A DNA stretch of 64,000 nt from Mactra quadrangularis (taxonomy: Eukaryota > Mollusca > Bivalvia > Venerida > Mactridae). Location: positions 37,717,108 to 37,781,107 of the forward strand of contig CM046305.1 in assembly GCA_025267735.1 (NCBI GenBank), in the 5' to 3' direction. Below are positions 1 through 12,105 of this stretch, in pieces; within the stretch, counting starts at the first letter, position 1, and each line of letters begins with the position of its first letter. The notes under the pieces are model-generated. The model saw only the letters and a program-made list of their open reading frames with translations. It ran no database searches and was not told where the DNA came from. The position numbers and the translations under genes are program-made.

Positions 1-1036
1 GCAATCGCCGATATCGTTTTCTTTCAAAACCGGCCATTATTTGACACACATATTAAATTGCTAACATCAATTTTCGTTCGAAGTTGCGAAAACATGTTCG
101 TCACCAAACAAAAAATTAATATTGATTTTAATTGCTGCAAACAATTAAAATATCGACTCCCCCGTGAACATGACAATTTGTGACGTAATAAGTCAATATT
201 ACAACTTGAAATTATTATGATAATACCGAAATACTCATGGCATATATAGTAACTGACTTCACGGTCAACTTGTCACATAATATGACGATTGTCGTAAATT
301 AGTTAACGTTACTTTCTCGCCGAATATACGACAACTCTGCTTGCCGATTGCATGTCTATTTATATTTTTTAACTAATTGAAATAAAGCAAGGAATTACCG
401 TATCGTTGACATAAAAATTGTCCCGTTTTCGGATAAATGTTAATATTCTCAGGTGTAGATTTTGACGGACAGTCGGTCCTGTGAACCTGCGCAAATCGAC
501 GGACCTTCTAAATTTTTGCCGGACATGTCCGTCGGTCCGCCATGTTTCGCGGTGACTGGTCGGTAGTATGAATAGTTCCACCGAAAGCGTTAGCCCGGAA
601 ATACATTGTACTCAAATTGTTACAATTGCATACTCTAGAAGGACCGCAATATCCAGTCATGCTAAATATGGTAATTATTATTATTATTATTTGTAATTAA
701 TAATTATTTAGATAAACTTTTATGACATTTTCATTATTAAATGCGATCGGCTTTTCAAATCCGATTTCATACAATCATCTATGCTAATACTCAATTAAAC
801 ATGGTCGGTCAAGGAACCGACAAAGTTTTCTAATTTTATGAGAGGGAAGTCGTCACTAAAGATGAAAATAACGGACGTGCCAAGACCTGCAGCGACCAGA
901 AATCATATCAGGATTGTCGAAGAACAGTGAGTCGAAAGACGCCTTTGCCTGTGCAACAATACCATCCCACAGGTCTCTGGGTCACATAAGCTACTAAATT
1001 GCACCTATATCAGACGTTGCGTCCAATACTACCGTC
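1..1036. other. Non-coding stretch, no gene recognised
   Basis: AT-rich sequence with short open frames only (for example 369-581, minus). None has recognisable motifs or splice-bounded structure. A short (ATT)n run lies near 670-690. I see nothing else that I can support. Confidence 0.6.
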
Positions 1037-1048
1037 AATTTGCGTAAC

Positions 1049-1335
1049 AATCCGGGTCGATAGCGCAGTTGGTAGCGCGCCGGATTTGGAATCTCGTGCC
1101 CAAGGGGGTGTGTGTTCGAATCCCACCTGGGGACGTTATACCCTTCCATGAAAATTTGACAATAATGTCGATTTTCCTCCATTGATTAGATAATATGGAG
1201 AAGTTTCCGGCCTTGTGGAAGGGTAGGTGAGTACTGGTTATAGACAATGGTCCAGGAAAGCTAGGTTAGGTGCGCTGGACGCCGTGAAATGACCTAAATT
1301 GTGTTGACACGGCGTTAACTCCAATGAATAAATAA
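1049..1335 (+). mobile_element. tRNA-derived SINE, family A, copy 1
   Basis: The head carries RNA polymerase III promoter-like boxes: box A TAGCGCAGTTGGTAGCGC near 1060 and box B GTTCGAATCCC near 1113. A body with GGTAGGTGAGTACTGGTTATA and a 3' tail ending in ACGGCGTTAACTCCAATGAATAAATAAA follow. A perfect 12-bp target-site duplication, AATTTGCGTAAC, flanks it at 1037-1048 and 1336-1347. This shows insertion by target-primed reverse transcription. The copy looks full length and fairly young. Confidence 0.92.
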
Positions 1336-1349
1336 AATTTGCGTAACGT

Positions 1350-2035
1350 CAAAAGTAACGTTTTAGAAAAATATTTTGTATGCTTTCCTTTTGCTTAATT
1401 ATTTTCATGCTAAAACATATCTAAGAGTAAAGAAATGAACTTTAAAAATATTAAAGATCATTATGCCAATTTAATTATTGCACCAAATACATCGAAGTTG
1501 TAAACGAGATAATTTGTAAAATTAAAATCTTACCTTTTCAACAAACATTATATTTTCTGATAATTTTGCGTATAGCTATGTTTATATTTGGATAAAACTT
1601 TATTTATGTATTAGGTAGTTCAGTAACACAAATATTGTAAGCTTTTCTGATAAAAATGTTTCTTCATACGGCAGACATCTGGGTTTTTATAATGTACTTG
1701 TTTCTGTTACGTCTTACTGGCATATTTTCCGACGTTCAGTCGGGTTTACAAATTACACTCGAATATTTTGACATATATATGTAAAATATACTACATAATA
1801 TGATTTTCTGAAAGTATGAATTGTTTGAATTGATTGATGTAAGATTTATCAAAATATGATAAAACTTGTAAAAATAGATGAATATTTTGAGTCATAGGGC
1901 TTGGTATTTTCAAATTAACGCCAGTATTGAATGCAACGTCATCAATATTTACGATCTCGTGATAACCTCTGGGTACGAGAATGTTAGAAAGCAGTCGGAA
2001 CGGAACCTGTAGGGCCGAGTTAGAAACAAACTTAC
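1350..2035. other. Non-coding stretch beside the CH-like exon
   Basis: AT-rich with no supported gene. A minus-strand stretch around 1890-1968 reads like the end of a CH domain (EIVNIDDVAF), but it is out of frame with the upstream exon. It is treated as a finding, not as coding. Confidence 0.5.
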
Positions 2036-2189
2036 CATCGGGACATACAGATATTTGTTGGCAAGTTTTAACCCAAGTCGACAATTCTTGACCCTGTTAT
2101 GTCCAGACAATAGATGAAAGCTTGGACATACACCAGGACATATTGACTCTAATAGAGCACACAGTGCGGTGCCATCCTGCCAACACGTA
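2036..2189 (-). CDS. Isolated calponin-homology (filamin CH2-like) exon
   Basis: The minus strand encodes about 51 residues with the core of an actin-binding CH domain: CWQDGTALCALLESICPG, then NRVKNCRLGLKLA and a terminal LYVP. Filamin-type CH2 domains have the same order: W-x-DG-x-AL-x-AL, PG, a conserved N, a helix with LA, then L-x-VP. The exon ends at a good donor (ATG|GTAAGT, 2035-2030). The acceptor may be TTTCAG at 2190-2191 or further upstream, since YDFS also fits the domain. No neighbouring CH or filamin-repeat exon was found on either side, so this could be one exon of a gene running off the left edge or a gene fragment. The domain call is by recognition only; expression is unknown. 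Confidence 0.6.
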
Positions 2190-2298
2190 CTGAAATCATA
2201 CACTAATGCATGTGAGCCAACCCTTGCATGAACCCAGTTTAGTAGTCGTTGTCTTCGTCTGTAATCTGAAACAAATGATAGTATGTATTAAAGTATTT

Positions 2299-2556
2299 AT
2301 GTATTTATTAGAGTTAGAGCCGTGTCAACACAATTTAGGTCATTTTACGGCGTCTAGCCCACCTAAACTAGCTTTCCTGGACCTTTGTCTATAACCAGTA
2401 CTCACCTACCCCTCCACAAGGCCGGAAACTTCTCTATATTATCTAATCAATGGAGGAAAATCGACATTATTGTCAAATTTTCACGGAAGGGTATAACGTC
2501 CCCGGGTGGGATTCGAACTCGCACCCCACTGGGCACGAGACTCCAACTGCCACCAA
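2299..2556 (-). mobile_element. SINE family A, copy 3, head truncated
   Basis: Reverse orientation of the family A body and tail: the GTGTCAACACAATTTAGGTCA tail near 2322 and the AACCAGTACTCACCTACC body near 2393. The tRNA-like head is cut within its anticodon-stem region near 2550. It is abutted by AAAAAATCCTGGATCCGCCCCTGA (2561-2584), the end of a different DNA-transposon-like repeat. Confidence 0.85.
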
Positions 2557-2585
2557 CTGCGGAAAAAATCCTGGATCCGCCCCTG

Positions 2586-5033
2586 AACGTAATAAGCAAG
2601 TCGCCGCCGCTAACCATTGCAATTAAAAGGTATATAATTACACAGTGCACTCGAAATGCTCTTGAACTTATACAATTTTGAGAAAAAGTATTATGCGTTT
2701 CGCAAGTAATTCTACAATAATTAAATTGCATCTCTGTAAAATAGTTTTAATCATTGGTTGTTAAACTAATCAAAGTTGATTTTGGACCTTAGCTTAAATG
2801 ACTCTTAGACATTTTTCAGCGCAGCTGTCTAAGCCAACTTTTGACCTATATTTTAACCAATACAATTTGCTCTATCATAGCTGTTTGTCCAATGAAATTC
2901 TTTTACGGTATAGAGAAATGGATAAAACACATGACACCATTGGCTATTTGTGATAAACAGGTGTATAGCACGTACTGTAGCTGCTGACTATTTACTCTGT
3001 GTATTATGAGTGACTCACTATGCTAATTGATCATACATTCGTCGTGGCACGCCCCTTGTGGTATAACTAAACTGCGAATACATGTGTGACTCAGCGCACG
3101 CTCAGAGTGGGTTTGCATTTTGTCATATGTGGGCCGCCATTAAGCATTTTTATCAATTTTTTATGTTTGCCAGAAAGTAACATATAAATTGTTTGGTCAT
3201 TCTGGGAAGAAGTGATTTTTATCGAAAATCATGGCATTGGTTTTAAAGATATTTTTAATTTTAGAATTGGACAGATTTTCATAATTGACAAATCAGCAAA
3301 ATGGCGATATATTCGGACAAAAAATTGTCAGTTGAGACTGAATTGCAATTTCGGACAAATTACATTGATACATGACTTGTACACCGTATACGACCAACAC
3401 TTATACTTCAAACCATTGAAAATAAACCCAGCAGAGCGCCGAATATCTTTTTTAAAGATATTTCTTGTTTTCAACGTGCAAATGCATGTGAAAAGTATAT
3501 CCTAAAATCAAGATTTTGACCAAGGACTTTTTAGAGCGCTATACACAAACATTGCATAATATTGAATGATTACCTGAAAGCAACAAATCAAGTATTCTTT
3601 CACTAAACTTTGGTTTTATCATCATTTCACCGTAGTTTTCAACAAAATACAATCTTCTATGACGTCGTGATAAAACATATGCTGGGTTATGTTCCCATAT
3701 GTATTTAACATACTGATACATACATTCAAATATTGCCTTCAATGTATACCATACCATCCGTAGACGTAATTCTAAAACGAGACGTAAAAACAAAACATTT
3801 TAATGCAAAATTAAAGCAGGGTTGTAGAATTCCTTAGCCCAACTTGTCTTACTCGTACACTTATGTCTGCGGAGAAGTGAATATTTCAAACCCATGTCCG
3901 AAGACAAGTAATACTTTTATCTGCAAATGCACTAACATAGTAATACTTGGTAATGTAAATGCTTCAAACATTTTCTGCATTGAACTATTTCATTCAATCA
4001 TTTATTACTTAAGTAATGCATTTTATATCATAGTTCACTATATATTTCTTTTTGAGTATTGACCTCTAGATTCATTTTAGTCCCGGACAAGTCAATTTTT
4101 GAATGAAAAATAGTTGGAATTCCACACCCCTGCAAAGCAAATTATTTGAATATACATGTAAAGAAAGGTATTGTTCGTTTTTTCTCAACTGTCATAACAT
4201 GAATAATTTCACGGTGAATGCGTTTATTAAAATCAGTGTTATAATACATCCATGAGTTTCCGAAAGTGTGTATTGTGATCGAGTAAAGTTGTTTATGCCG
4301 TATGATATGTTTTACTCTAGATATTTTTAATAACAATTAGACCGCCAGTACAAAAACAATGCATTCAGTCACCGTGTAATTATTCAAGATTTGACAGTTG
4401 AGAAAAAACGGACATCGTGGTTTGAATTCATGTAATCTTCAGAGGATAAACGAAAGATTGTTTTTCGTTGAATGTATGCACTAGACAAATTATGGAGAAG
4501 AATCAGTGGCTGACAATTGCACAATTTGATTCAGAGGTAGAGGGGGAGAAAAGCCATTGAAAATATCTCATCACCAAACAGCTAGAGGACAGATAACTTC
4601 GTACTTGTACTTGCATTTGTAGCACACTGTTAAACACTGTTAGTGCCTTTTACATAGGCAATATGCTTAGCGTTTTTCCTTTTATATGATTGTATGGTTT
4701 TGCATGCAACACTGTCATATTATTGTAATGTTTTTACTAAGAAAGTAAGTCATTGTTTGAAGATACATTCATGAGCGTGATTTCTGTACTATTTCTGTAC
4801 TCGTATAAACATATATTACAAGTTAAACTTATATAGTATTTCATATTGCTTGGAAATATCATTAGACGTGGTAACCATGGATATCACAAGATATATTACG
4901 TAAATATATATTGTTATGACAAATCTCAAGAGTGTCATGTAGTTAATAGTCATTTAATCTGGCACTCCTATCTCAATAATTAAAACCAATATATGTCCTC
5001 TAATCACTGTACCTAGTAAGGCATAAACAAGGT
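2586..5033. other. Non-coding stretch
   Basis: No gene recognised. A minus-strand open frame at 3539-3793 (84 residues, ending near a possible donor CAG|GTAATC) has no motif I recognise. The rest is AT-rich unique-looking sequence leading into the minisatellite. Confidence 0.5.
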
Positions 5034-8000
5034 TTATAGTCAGGTGAAAGTAGGGCATTTATAGGAATTATAATCAGGTGAAAGTAGGGCATTTATAGGA
5101 ACTATAATCAGGTGCAAGTAGGGCATTTATAGGAACTATAATCAGGTGCAAGTAGGGCATTTATAGGATCTATAGTCAGGTGAAAGTAGGGCATTTATAG
5201 GCACTATAATCAGGTGAAAGTAGGGCATTTATAGGAATTATAATCAGGTGAAAGTAGGGCATTTATAGGAACTATAATCAGGTGAAAGTAGGGCATTTAT
5301 AGGAACTATAATCAGGTGAAAGTAGGGCATTTATAGGAACTATAATCAGGTGAAAGTAGGGCATTTATAGGAATTATAATCAGGTGAAAGTAGGGCATTT
5401 ATAGGAACTATAATCAGGTGAAAGTAGGGCATTTATAGGAACTATAATCAGGTGAAAGTAGGGCATTTATAGGAACTATAATCAGGTGAAAGTAGGGCAT
5501 TTATAGGAACTATAATCAGGTGCAAGTAGGGCATTTATAGGAACTATAATCAGGTGAAAGTAGGGCATTTATAGGAACTATAGTCAGGTGCAAGTAGGGC
5601 ATTTATAGGAACTATAATCAGGTGAAAGTAGGGCATTTATAGGAACTATAGTCAAGTGAAAGTAGGGCATTTATAGGAACTATAATCAGGTGAAAGTAGG
5701 GCATTTATAGGAACTATAATCTGGTGAAAGTAGGGCATTTATAGGAACTATTATCAGGTGAAAGAAGGGCATTTATAGGAACTATAATCAGGTGAAAGTA
5801 AGGCATTTATAGGAACTATAATCAGGTGAAAGTAGGGCATTTATAGGAACAATAGTCAAGTGAAAGTAGGGCATTTATAGGAACTATAATCAGGTGAAAG
5901 TAGGGCATTTATAGGAACTATTATCAGGTGAAAGTAGGGCATTTATAGGAACAATAGTCAAGTGAAAGTAGGGCATTTATAGGAACTATAATCAGGTGAA
6001 AGTAGGGCATTTATAGGAACTATAATCAGGTGACAGTAGGGCATTTATAGGAACTATAATCAGGTGAAAGTAGGGCATTTATAGGAACTATTATCAGGTG
6101 AAAGTAGGGCATTTATAGGAACAATAGTCAAGTGAAAGTAGGGCATTTATAGGAACTATAATCAGGTGACAGTAGGGCATTTATAGGAACTATAATCAGG
6201 TGACAGTAGGGCATTTATAGGAACTATAATCAGGTGACAGTAGGGCATTTATAGGAACTATAATCAGGTGAAAGTAGGGCATTTATAGGAACTATAATCA
6301 GGTGAAAGTAGGGCATTTATAGGAACTATAATCAGGTGACAGTAGGGCATTTATAGGAACTATAATCAGGTGACAGTAGGGCATTTATAGGAACTATAAT
6401 CAGGTGAAAGTAGGGCATTTATAGGAACTATTATCAGGTGAAAGTAGGGCATTTATAGGAACTATAATCAGGTGAAAGTAGGGCATTTATAGGAACTATA
6501 ATCAGGTGAAAGTAGGGCATTTATAGGAACTATAATCAGGTGACAGTAGGGCATTTATAGGAACTATTATCAGGTGAAAGTAGGGCATTTATAGGAACTA
6601 TAATCAGGTGAAAGTAGGGCATTTATAGGAACTATAATCAGGTGAAAGTAGGGCATTCATAGGAACTATAATCTGGTGAAAGTAGGGCATTTATAGGAAC
6701 AATAGTCAAGTGAAAGTAGGGCATTTATAGGAACTATTATCAGGTGAAAGTAGGGCATTTATAGGAACTATTATCAGGTGAAAGTAGGGCATTTATAGGA
6801 ACTATTATCAGGTGAAAGTAGGGCATTTATAGGAACTATAATCAGGTGAAAGTAGGGCATTTATAGGAACTATTATCAGGTGAAAGTAGGGCATTTATAG
6901 GAACTATAATCAGGTGAAAGTAGGGCATTTATAGGAACTATAATCAGGTGACAGTAGGGCATTTATAGGAACTATTATCAGGTGAAAGTAGGGCATTTAT
7001 AGGAACAATAGTCAAGTGAAAGTAGGGCATTTATAGGAACTATAATCAGGTGAAAGTAGGGCATTTATAGGAACTATAATCAGGTGAAAGTAGGGCATTT
7101 ATAGGAACTATTATCAAGTGAAAGTAGGGCATTTATAGGAACAATAGTCAAGTGAAAGTAGGGCATTTATAGGAACTATAATCAGGTGAAAGTAGGGCAT
7201 TTATAGGAACTATAATCAGGTGAAAGTAGGGCATTTATAGGAACTATAATCAGGTGAAAGTAGGGCATTTATAGGAACTATAATCAGGTGACAGTAGGGC
7301 ATTTATAGGAACTATTATCAGGTGAAAGTAGGGCATTTATAGGAACAATAGTCAAGTGAAAGTAGGGCATTTATAGGAACTATAATCAGGTGAAAGTAGG
7401 GCATTTATAGGAACGATAGTCAAGTGACAGTAGGGCATTTATGGGAACTATAGTCAGGCGAAAAAAGGCATTTATAGGAACTATTATCAGGTGAAAGTAG
7501 GGCATTTATGGGAACTATAATCAGGTGAAAGTAGGGCATTCATAGGAACTATAATCAGGTGAAAGTAGGGCATTCATAGGAACTATAATCAGGTGAAAGT
7601 AGGGCATTCATAGGAACTATAATCTGGTGAAAGTAGGGCATTTATAGGAACTATAATCAGGTGAAAGTAGGGCATTTATAGGAACTATAATCAGGTGAAA
7701 GTAGGGCATTTATAGGAACTATAATCAGGTGACAGTAGGGCATTTATAGGAACTATAATCAGGTGAAAGTAGGGCATTTATAGGAACTATAATCAGGTGA
7801 AAGTAGGGCATTTATAGGAACTATTATCAGGTGACAGTAGGGCATTCATAGAAACTATAATCTGGTGAAAGTAGGGCATTTATAGGAACTATAATCAGGT
7901 GAAAGTAGGGCATTTATAGGAACTATAATCAGGTGACAGTAGGGCATTTATAGGAACTATAATCAGGTGAAAGTAGGGCATTTATAGGAACTATAATCAG

Positions 8001-8209
8001 GTGAAAGTAGGGCATTTATAGGAACTATAATCAGGTGAAAGTAGGGCATTTATAGGAACTATAATCAGGTGAAAGTAGGGCATTTATAGGAACTATAGTC
8101 AAGTGAAAGTAGGGCATTTATAGGAACTATAGTCAAGTGAAAGAAGGGCATTTATAGGAACTATAATCAGGTGAAAGTAAGGCATTTATATGGGAATATA
8201 GTCACGTGA
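5034..8209. repeat. 34-bp minisatellite, about 93 copies
   Basis: Tandem array whose unit can be phased as ATAATCAGGTGAAAG + TAGGGCATTTATAGGAACT (34 bp). The copy number is estimated from array length divided by unit length. Variation falls at a few positions: GAAAG/GACAG/GCAAG, ATAATC/ATTATC, and a linked AATAGTCAAG form. The linked variants recur 340 bp apart (6941 and 7281), which indicates segmental amplification of 10-unit blocks. Both ends decay into degenerate units. No open frame spans it. Confidence 0.97.
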
Positions 8210-8428
8210 TCTACAATAACAACTTATGAGGTAAACGGAAATCAGTTTTTTCACCGATTCTTCTTTGAGACAAATAATTAAATAGCATTAAATACATGAT
8301 TACTACATTTTTTTCCTGGAATTTTTTGATCGATCCTGTGCGTTTTACCTAGGGGTAAATAAGGTCATGTGCAAAGAACTTTGAGCAGATGTTACAAAAT
8401 AAACAATTTTAGATCACAAAACTTATGT

Positions 8429-8730
8429 AACCCGGGTCGATAGCGCAGTTGGTAGCGCGCCGGGATTTGGATACTCGTGCCCGAGGGGGTGCGGGTTCAA
8501 ATCCCACCCGGGGAGGTTATACCTTTCCATGAAAATTTGACAATAATGTCGATTTTCCTCCATTGATTAGATAATATGGAGAAGTTTCCGGCCTTGTGGA
8601 AGGGTAGGTGAGTACTGGTTATAGACATTGGTCCAGGAAAGCTAGGTTAGGTGCGCTGGTCGTCGTGAAATGACCTAAATTGTGTTGATACGGCGTTAAA
8701 TCCAATAAATAAAATAAAATAAATAAATAA
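8429..8730 (+). mobile_element. SINE family A, copy 2
   Basis: Full-length family A: CCCGGGTCGATAGCGCAG head, box B GTTCAAATCCC, common body, and an AAATAAAATAAAATAAAT tail. A 13-bp duplication, ACAAAACTTATGT, flanks it at 8416-8428 and 8731-8743. Confidence 0.92.
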
Positions 8731-8891
8731 ACAAAACTTATGTGAGTAGTTTTGGATAAAGAAATACAATGGTTATTTAATGCACTCTTTGATTTTTCTA
8801 CGTTTTGACTGCTGCAAGAATTTTACGAAAACAAGTGTTTGTTCTCATCCAAAAGGTCACGTGACTCTATTCCCTAGTACCCTAAGGTAGG

Positions 8892-9311
8892 CAGGGCTTT
8901 TTCAGGGGTTTTGGGGAAAAAGGCCCCTGCCCAAATTGGGAATTTTTAACCCGGTAAATAGTCAAATTTGGGAAAAAAATCGACAAATCAACCCAATATG
9001 GAAATTTCATCATTAATTTTTCTGCATTAAATCTTTATATGCCTTGCTTTGGTGTCTCTGAAAGTGTTGCAGTGCTCGTAAAGAGTTTGTTCTGACAGTT
9101 TAATGAGGCATTCAATGCAAATTGTCATGTATTTTTTATTTTTTTCATAAAATCTCGTTGTCTCTTTTGTAAAGGCGGTAGACATCCCTATCAAAGGGAG
9201 TTATTAAACAAGATTGGAAAATTTTTTCTTGAAATTGGGAAAAATGGTCATTACTTGGCATTGGGAAAAGGGCCCATATTCGGCCCCGTGAGATAGACTG
9301 AAAAAGCCCTG
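8892..9311. mobile_element. 420-bp non-autonomous DNA transposon with CAGGGCTTTTTCAG ends, copy 1
   Basis: It begins CAGGGCTTTTTCAG and ends CTGAAAAAGCCCTG, a 14-bp terminal inverted repeat (one central difference). The interior is G/C-mirrored near both ends (AAAGGCCCCTG ... GGGCCCATATTCGGCCCCG). A 419-bp copy with the same interior lies at 50009-50427. CAG..CTG ends suit hAT-type elements, but I do not see a clean 8-bp target duplication. No transposase is encoded. Confidence 0.85.
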
Positions 9312-9319
9312 GTAGGGTA

Positions 9320-9984
9320 TAAACTATATCTTGGCGAAGCTACAAGTATACACAAGAATGAAGCTATGTGACTATAGTAGGTAAATGTTGCAATCGTTAT
9401 AAAAGAAGATTCAATTGTTGGTCTATTGGTTTTGTTTTACGATGCTTTCTACCAATCATGTTTATTTGGGCTGGACAGTTCACCTGACCATAGCTTTCCT
9501 TGGATTCACCAGTACTCAGAACTCTTATCCTCTGCCGGTAATCTTTTTCTATCTCATGACAGAACTCGCGGTCACGTGTCTGAGCTGGGCTCTAATCAAA
9601 TATTCTCTATTACAAAGAGATTATATAATAAGACTATAACCAATCGATTTAAGAGTAATAAAATACAGTGAATCGTAAAAAGATCGCATATTTTTTAAAT
9701 ACCACATAAGGCGTCTTTGAAGCGAAACTTTACTGTTACTGTATAATACACAAACCTGCTGCAGATGTTCGTACGGTTGTTGCTTTCTTGCCATTCTTAT
9801 AAAGAGTTAAAGTTTTAGCTTGTCCCATGTTGGGTTACCTGCAAAAATAACATTCCGATACAATCTATACAAAATATTATAAAAAACTCTTGTACTCTTC
9901 AAACGTTTTGACATTTTCATTTAAGGGTTTATCATTTGTTGAAATTGAAAAATTCTATCAAGTGGGTGGGTTAACTAATTACAT
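9320..9984. other. Non-coding stretch
   Basis: No supported gene. Overlapping plus-strand open frames near 9415-9671 have no recognisable domain. Confidence 0.5.
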
Positions 9985-10440
9985 CAAAATATCCATTAAT
10001 TCCAAATAATTTTGATATATTTTGTAAGTGATGCATCAAGTTTATCGACGTGACAGTGAAAATATAAAAAATATGGACATTCTATATCAACATTTGGATT
10101 TATATGTATGTTATTGATTATATATAATGTCATTGTCACGTGATTGTATATTTTATGAAATTCATTGTATGTTCACGCGGGTCTATTGACCTATTGATCT
10201 GAAAATAAAATCTTCTTCTTCTTCTTCTTTATGAAAAACTTTAAATTAAAGTACTTTAATTATGTGTTTGGACTGACGTTCGGAAGGCTATTTTAAGGTT
10301 AGGTTAAATCTTTTCATTTCTTTCTAAATGTCTTATTTGTTTAGTTTTTTTTTTATATTTTCATTGTCATGTCCATATACTTGACGTATCACTTACAAAA
10401 TATATCAAAATTATTTTGGAATTTATGGATATTTAATATG
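9985..10440. mobile_element. Foldback element with ~90-bp arms
   Basis: The left arm (about 9985-10075) and right arm (about 10348-10440) are near-identical inverted copies; both contain TGATATATTTTGTAAGTGAT in opposite orientation. The spacer of about 270 bp ends in a LINE/SINE-like 3' tail, CTGAAAATAAAATCTTCTTC, with a (CTT)n run at 10207-10230. Confidence 0.75.
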
Positions 10441-10565
10441 TTTAGCAACCAAAGCCCCTTCATATATTTTTTTTCAATTTCAAATCCTGATACATGTACA
10501 CCCTTAATATCAATATTACGATATTTACCTGTTAACATTCTGGAGATAAGTATATGTAAGAAGAC

Positions 10566-10960
10566 AGATTGCCCAGTTCGGAGATTACTCGTCTTGTAAG
10601 CTACAGGTCTAAGGTTCGAGTTTCGACCAGGCTGCATATGTTTTTCCCCTGCAGGAGCAGTGGTCCAGTGGTAGGACGCGCGCTTAAGGATCGAGATGTC
10701 CTCGGTTCGAATCCCACCAGGGGCACTAATAATTTCCTTTAGCAAGAAATTTACCTGCGATTGCTTCACTCCACCCAGGTGTAAATGGGTACCTGCGAGG
10801 GTGGTATAACTCCGTTGCGCCAATTTGTCGGCTGAACTAATAAGCGGAGTAAAAAGACTCCCCAGGGAGATTGATAGATAGATATAGCCCAATGACCAGG
10901 GGTAATAGCTGTAAAGTAAGTGAACGTGCGTAAGCATGAAACTTGGACTATAAAATACAA
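10566..10960 (+). mobile_element. SINE family C with two tandem tRNA-like heads
   Basis: A first tRNA-like block (10566-10634, box B-like AGGTTCGAGTTTCGACC) is followed by a second (from about 10653) with GTGGTCCAGTGGTAGGACGC and GGTTCGAATCCC. The body has CCACCCAGGTGTAAATGGGTACCTG and CCCAATGACCAGGGGTAATAGC. A reverse-oriented relative lies at 38322-38476 and a body fragment near 42400. Target duplications were not seen. Confidence 0.75.
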
Positions 10961-11884
10961 TTATTTTAATTACTTTAATTATGTGAACATATAAGTACCG
11001 TGACACTTACATGAGCGTCCTTCAAAATCATAAATAGAATTGTGATAAATTTAAACGGAGCTGACTTAGTAATGTTCATTTCTTGGTTAGTTCCCTCAAG
11101 TTATTCCTTGTGGGTGATAGTGGATTAGTGGTGTTGCCATTCAATACTGATGGACTTTTTTATTTATAGAAAATAAACTTATTCAAAGTAAACATTCACA
11201 ATATGAGCTTTTATTATTTATTTCATCATAACGTACAAATAATATGATATATAAAATTATTTGTTCAAACATTCAACTATATGCAGTACCCACCAAAAGA
11301 TTGGAGACAAAAGAAATATACCACAATTCTTAAATTTGATGATTACTGTTGTAGAATCGTTATTTTTAGTATACTTTTGTACGGTTTTTGATAAAATGAA
11401 ACACGATTCATTAATGCAGTACATTTATAATATTCAGCATCTGACATCCTAAAGCCTCTAAAACTGTGTTGAATGTAATTATTTTACCATAACATAATTT
11501 TTATGCTATTTTAGTAGTCTCAGTTATAAGTATAATGATAACCAAAAACTAAAGCAAATCTAAAAGGCAATTCAAAATAAACAGTTATCAAATATTAGCT
11601 AAAAGCTATTCAGTAGGCCTACAAAGTGAAAATGTCTCCAAACTTTTGAAGGGTACTGTAGTTATACAGATATAAAACAAACATCATAATTTTATAAAGC
11701 CAGTCCATTTATGAAAATCATATTGTTTAACTTTATTCAACTTTCAGTTGTGCATACCTTAACCCTACTGAATTAAATAGATTTTGTCGATCGTTAGAGC
11801 AAAATTAAATTGAAATATTTCAATAAGTGGAGTTAGTGTATGCGCAAATGACAGTTGGATAAAATTTAACAATATGACAAATTA
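10961..11884. other. Non-coding stretch
   Basis: AT-rich with no gene or repeat family that I can name. Short open frames (such as 11261-11452) lack any supporting feature. Confidence 0.5.
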
Positions 11885-12105
11885 TCGTAAATCTCCGTAA
11901 ACAGATATCCTGTAGAGCGTTGTCGTACAGGCTCTCTACTGTCTCCTTGGAAGGTCACGTCGAGATGAACTTTGTGTCGACCAATCAATGCGTAGCTTTC
12001 ATCTAGACTAAACACTATTAATAGCATTTTTATTTCGTAATTTCTATTTTTAGACCAAGGTTTGCAAGCTAATTTAACAGCGGTACTATTTATTGTCTAA
12101 TAATG
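11885..12105 (+). repeat. Dispersed repeat R430, 5' part
   Basis: Matches the left half of the repeat at 39843-40268: TCCGTAAACAGATATCCT, TTTGTGTCGACCAATCAATGC, and TTTGCAAGCTAATTTAACAG. The right half appears separately at 14018-14285. The class is unknown. Confidence 0.75.

Noticed and set aside
1052..1135. Possible tRNA gene (A and B boxes)
   Set aside because: The box-bearing segment is the head of a SINE with target duplications and continues into the common body. The same holds at 8431, 31838, 35296, 36010, 47823 and 54031.
5034..8209. CRISPR-like array
   Set aside because: Units abut with no unique spacers, and the genome is a eukaryote's.
10389..11006. 205-residue minus-strand open frame
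   Set aside because: It runs across a SINE and part of a foldback element; no protein motif is present.
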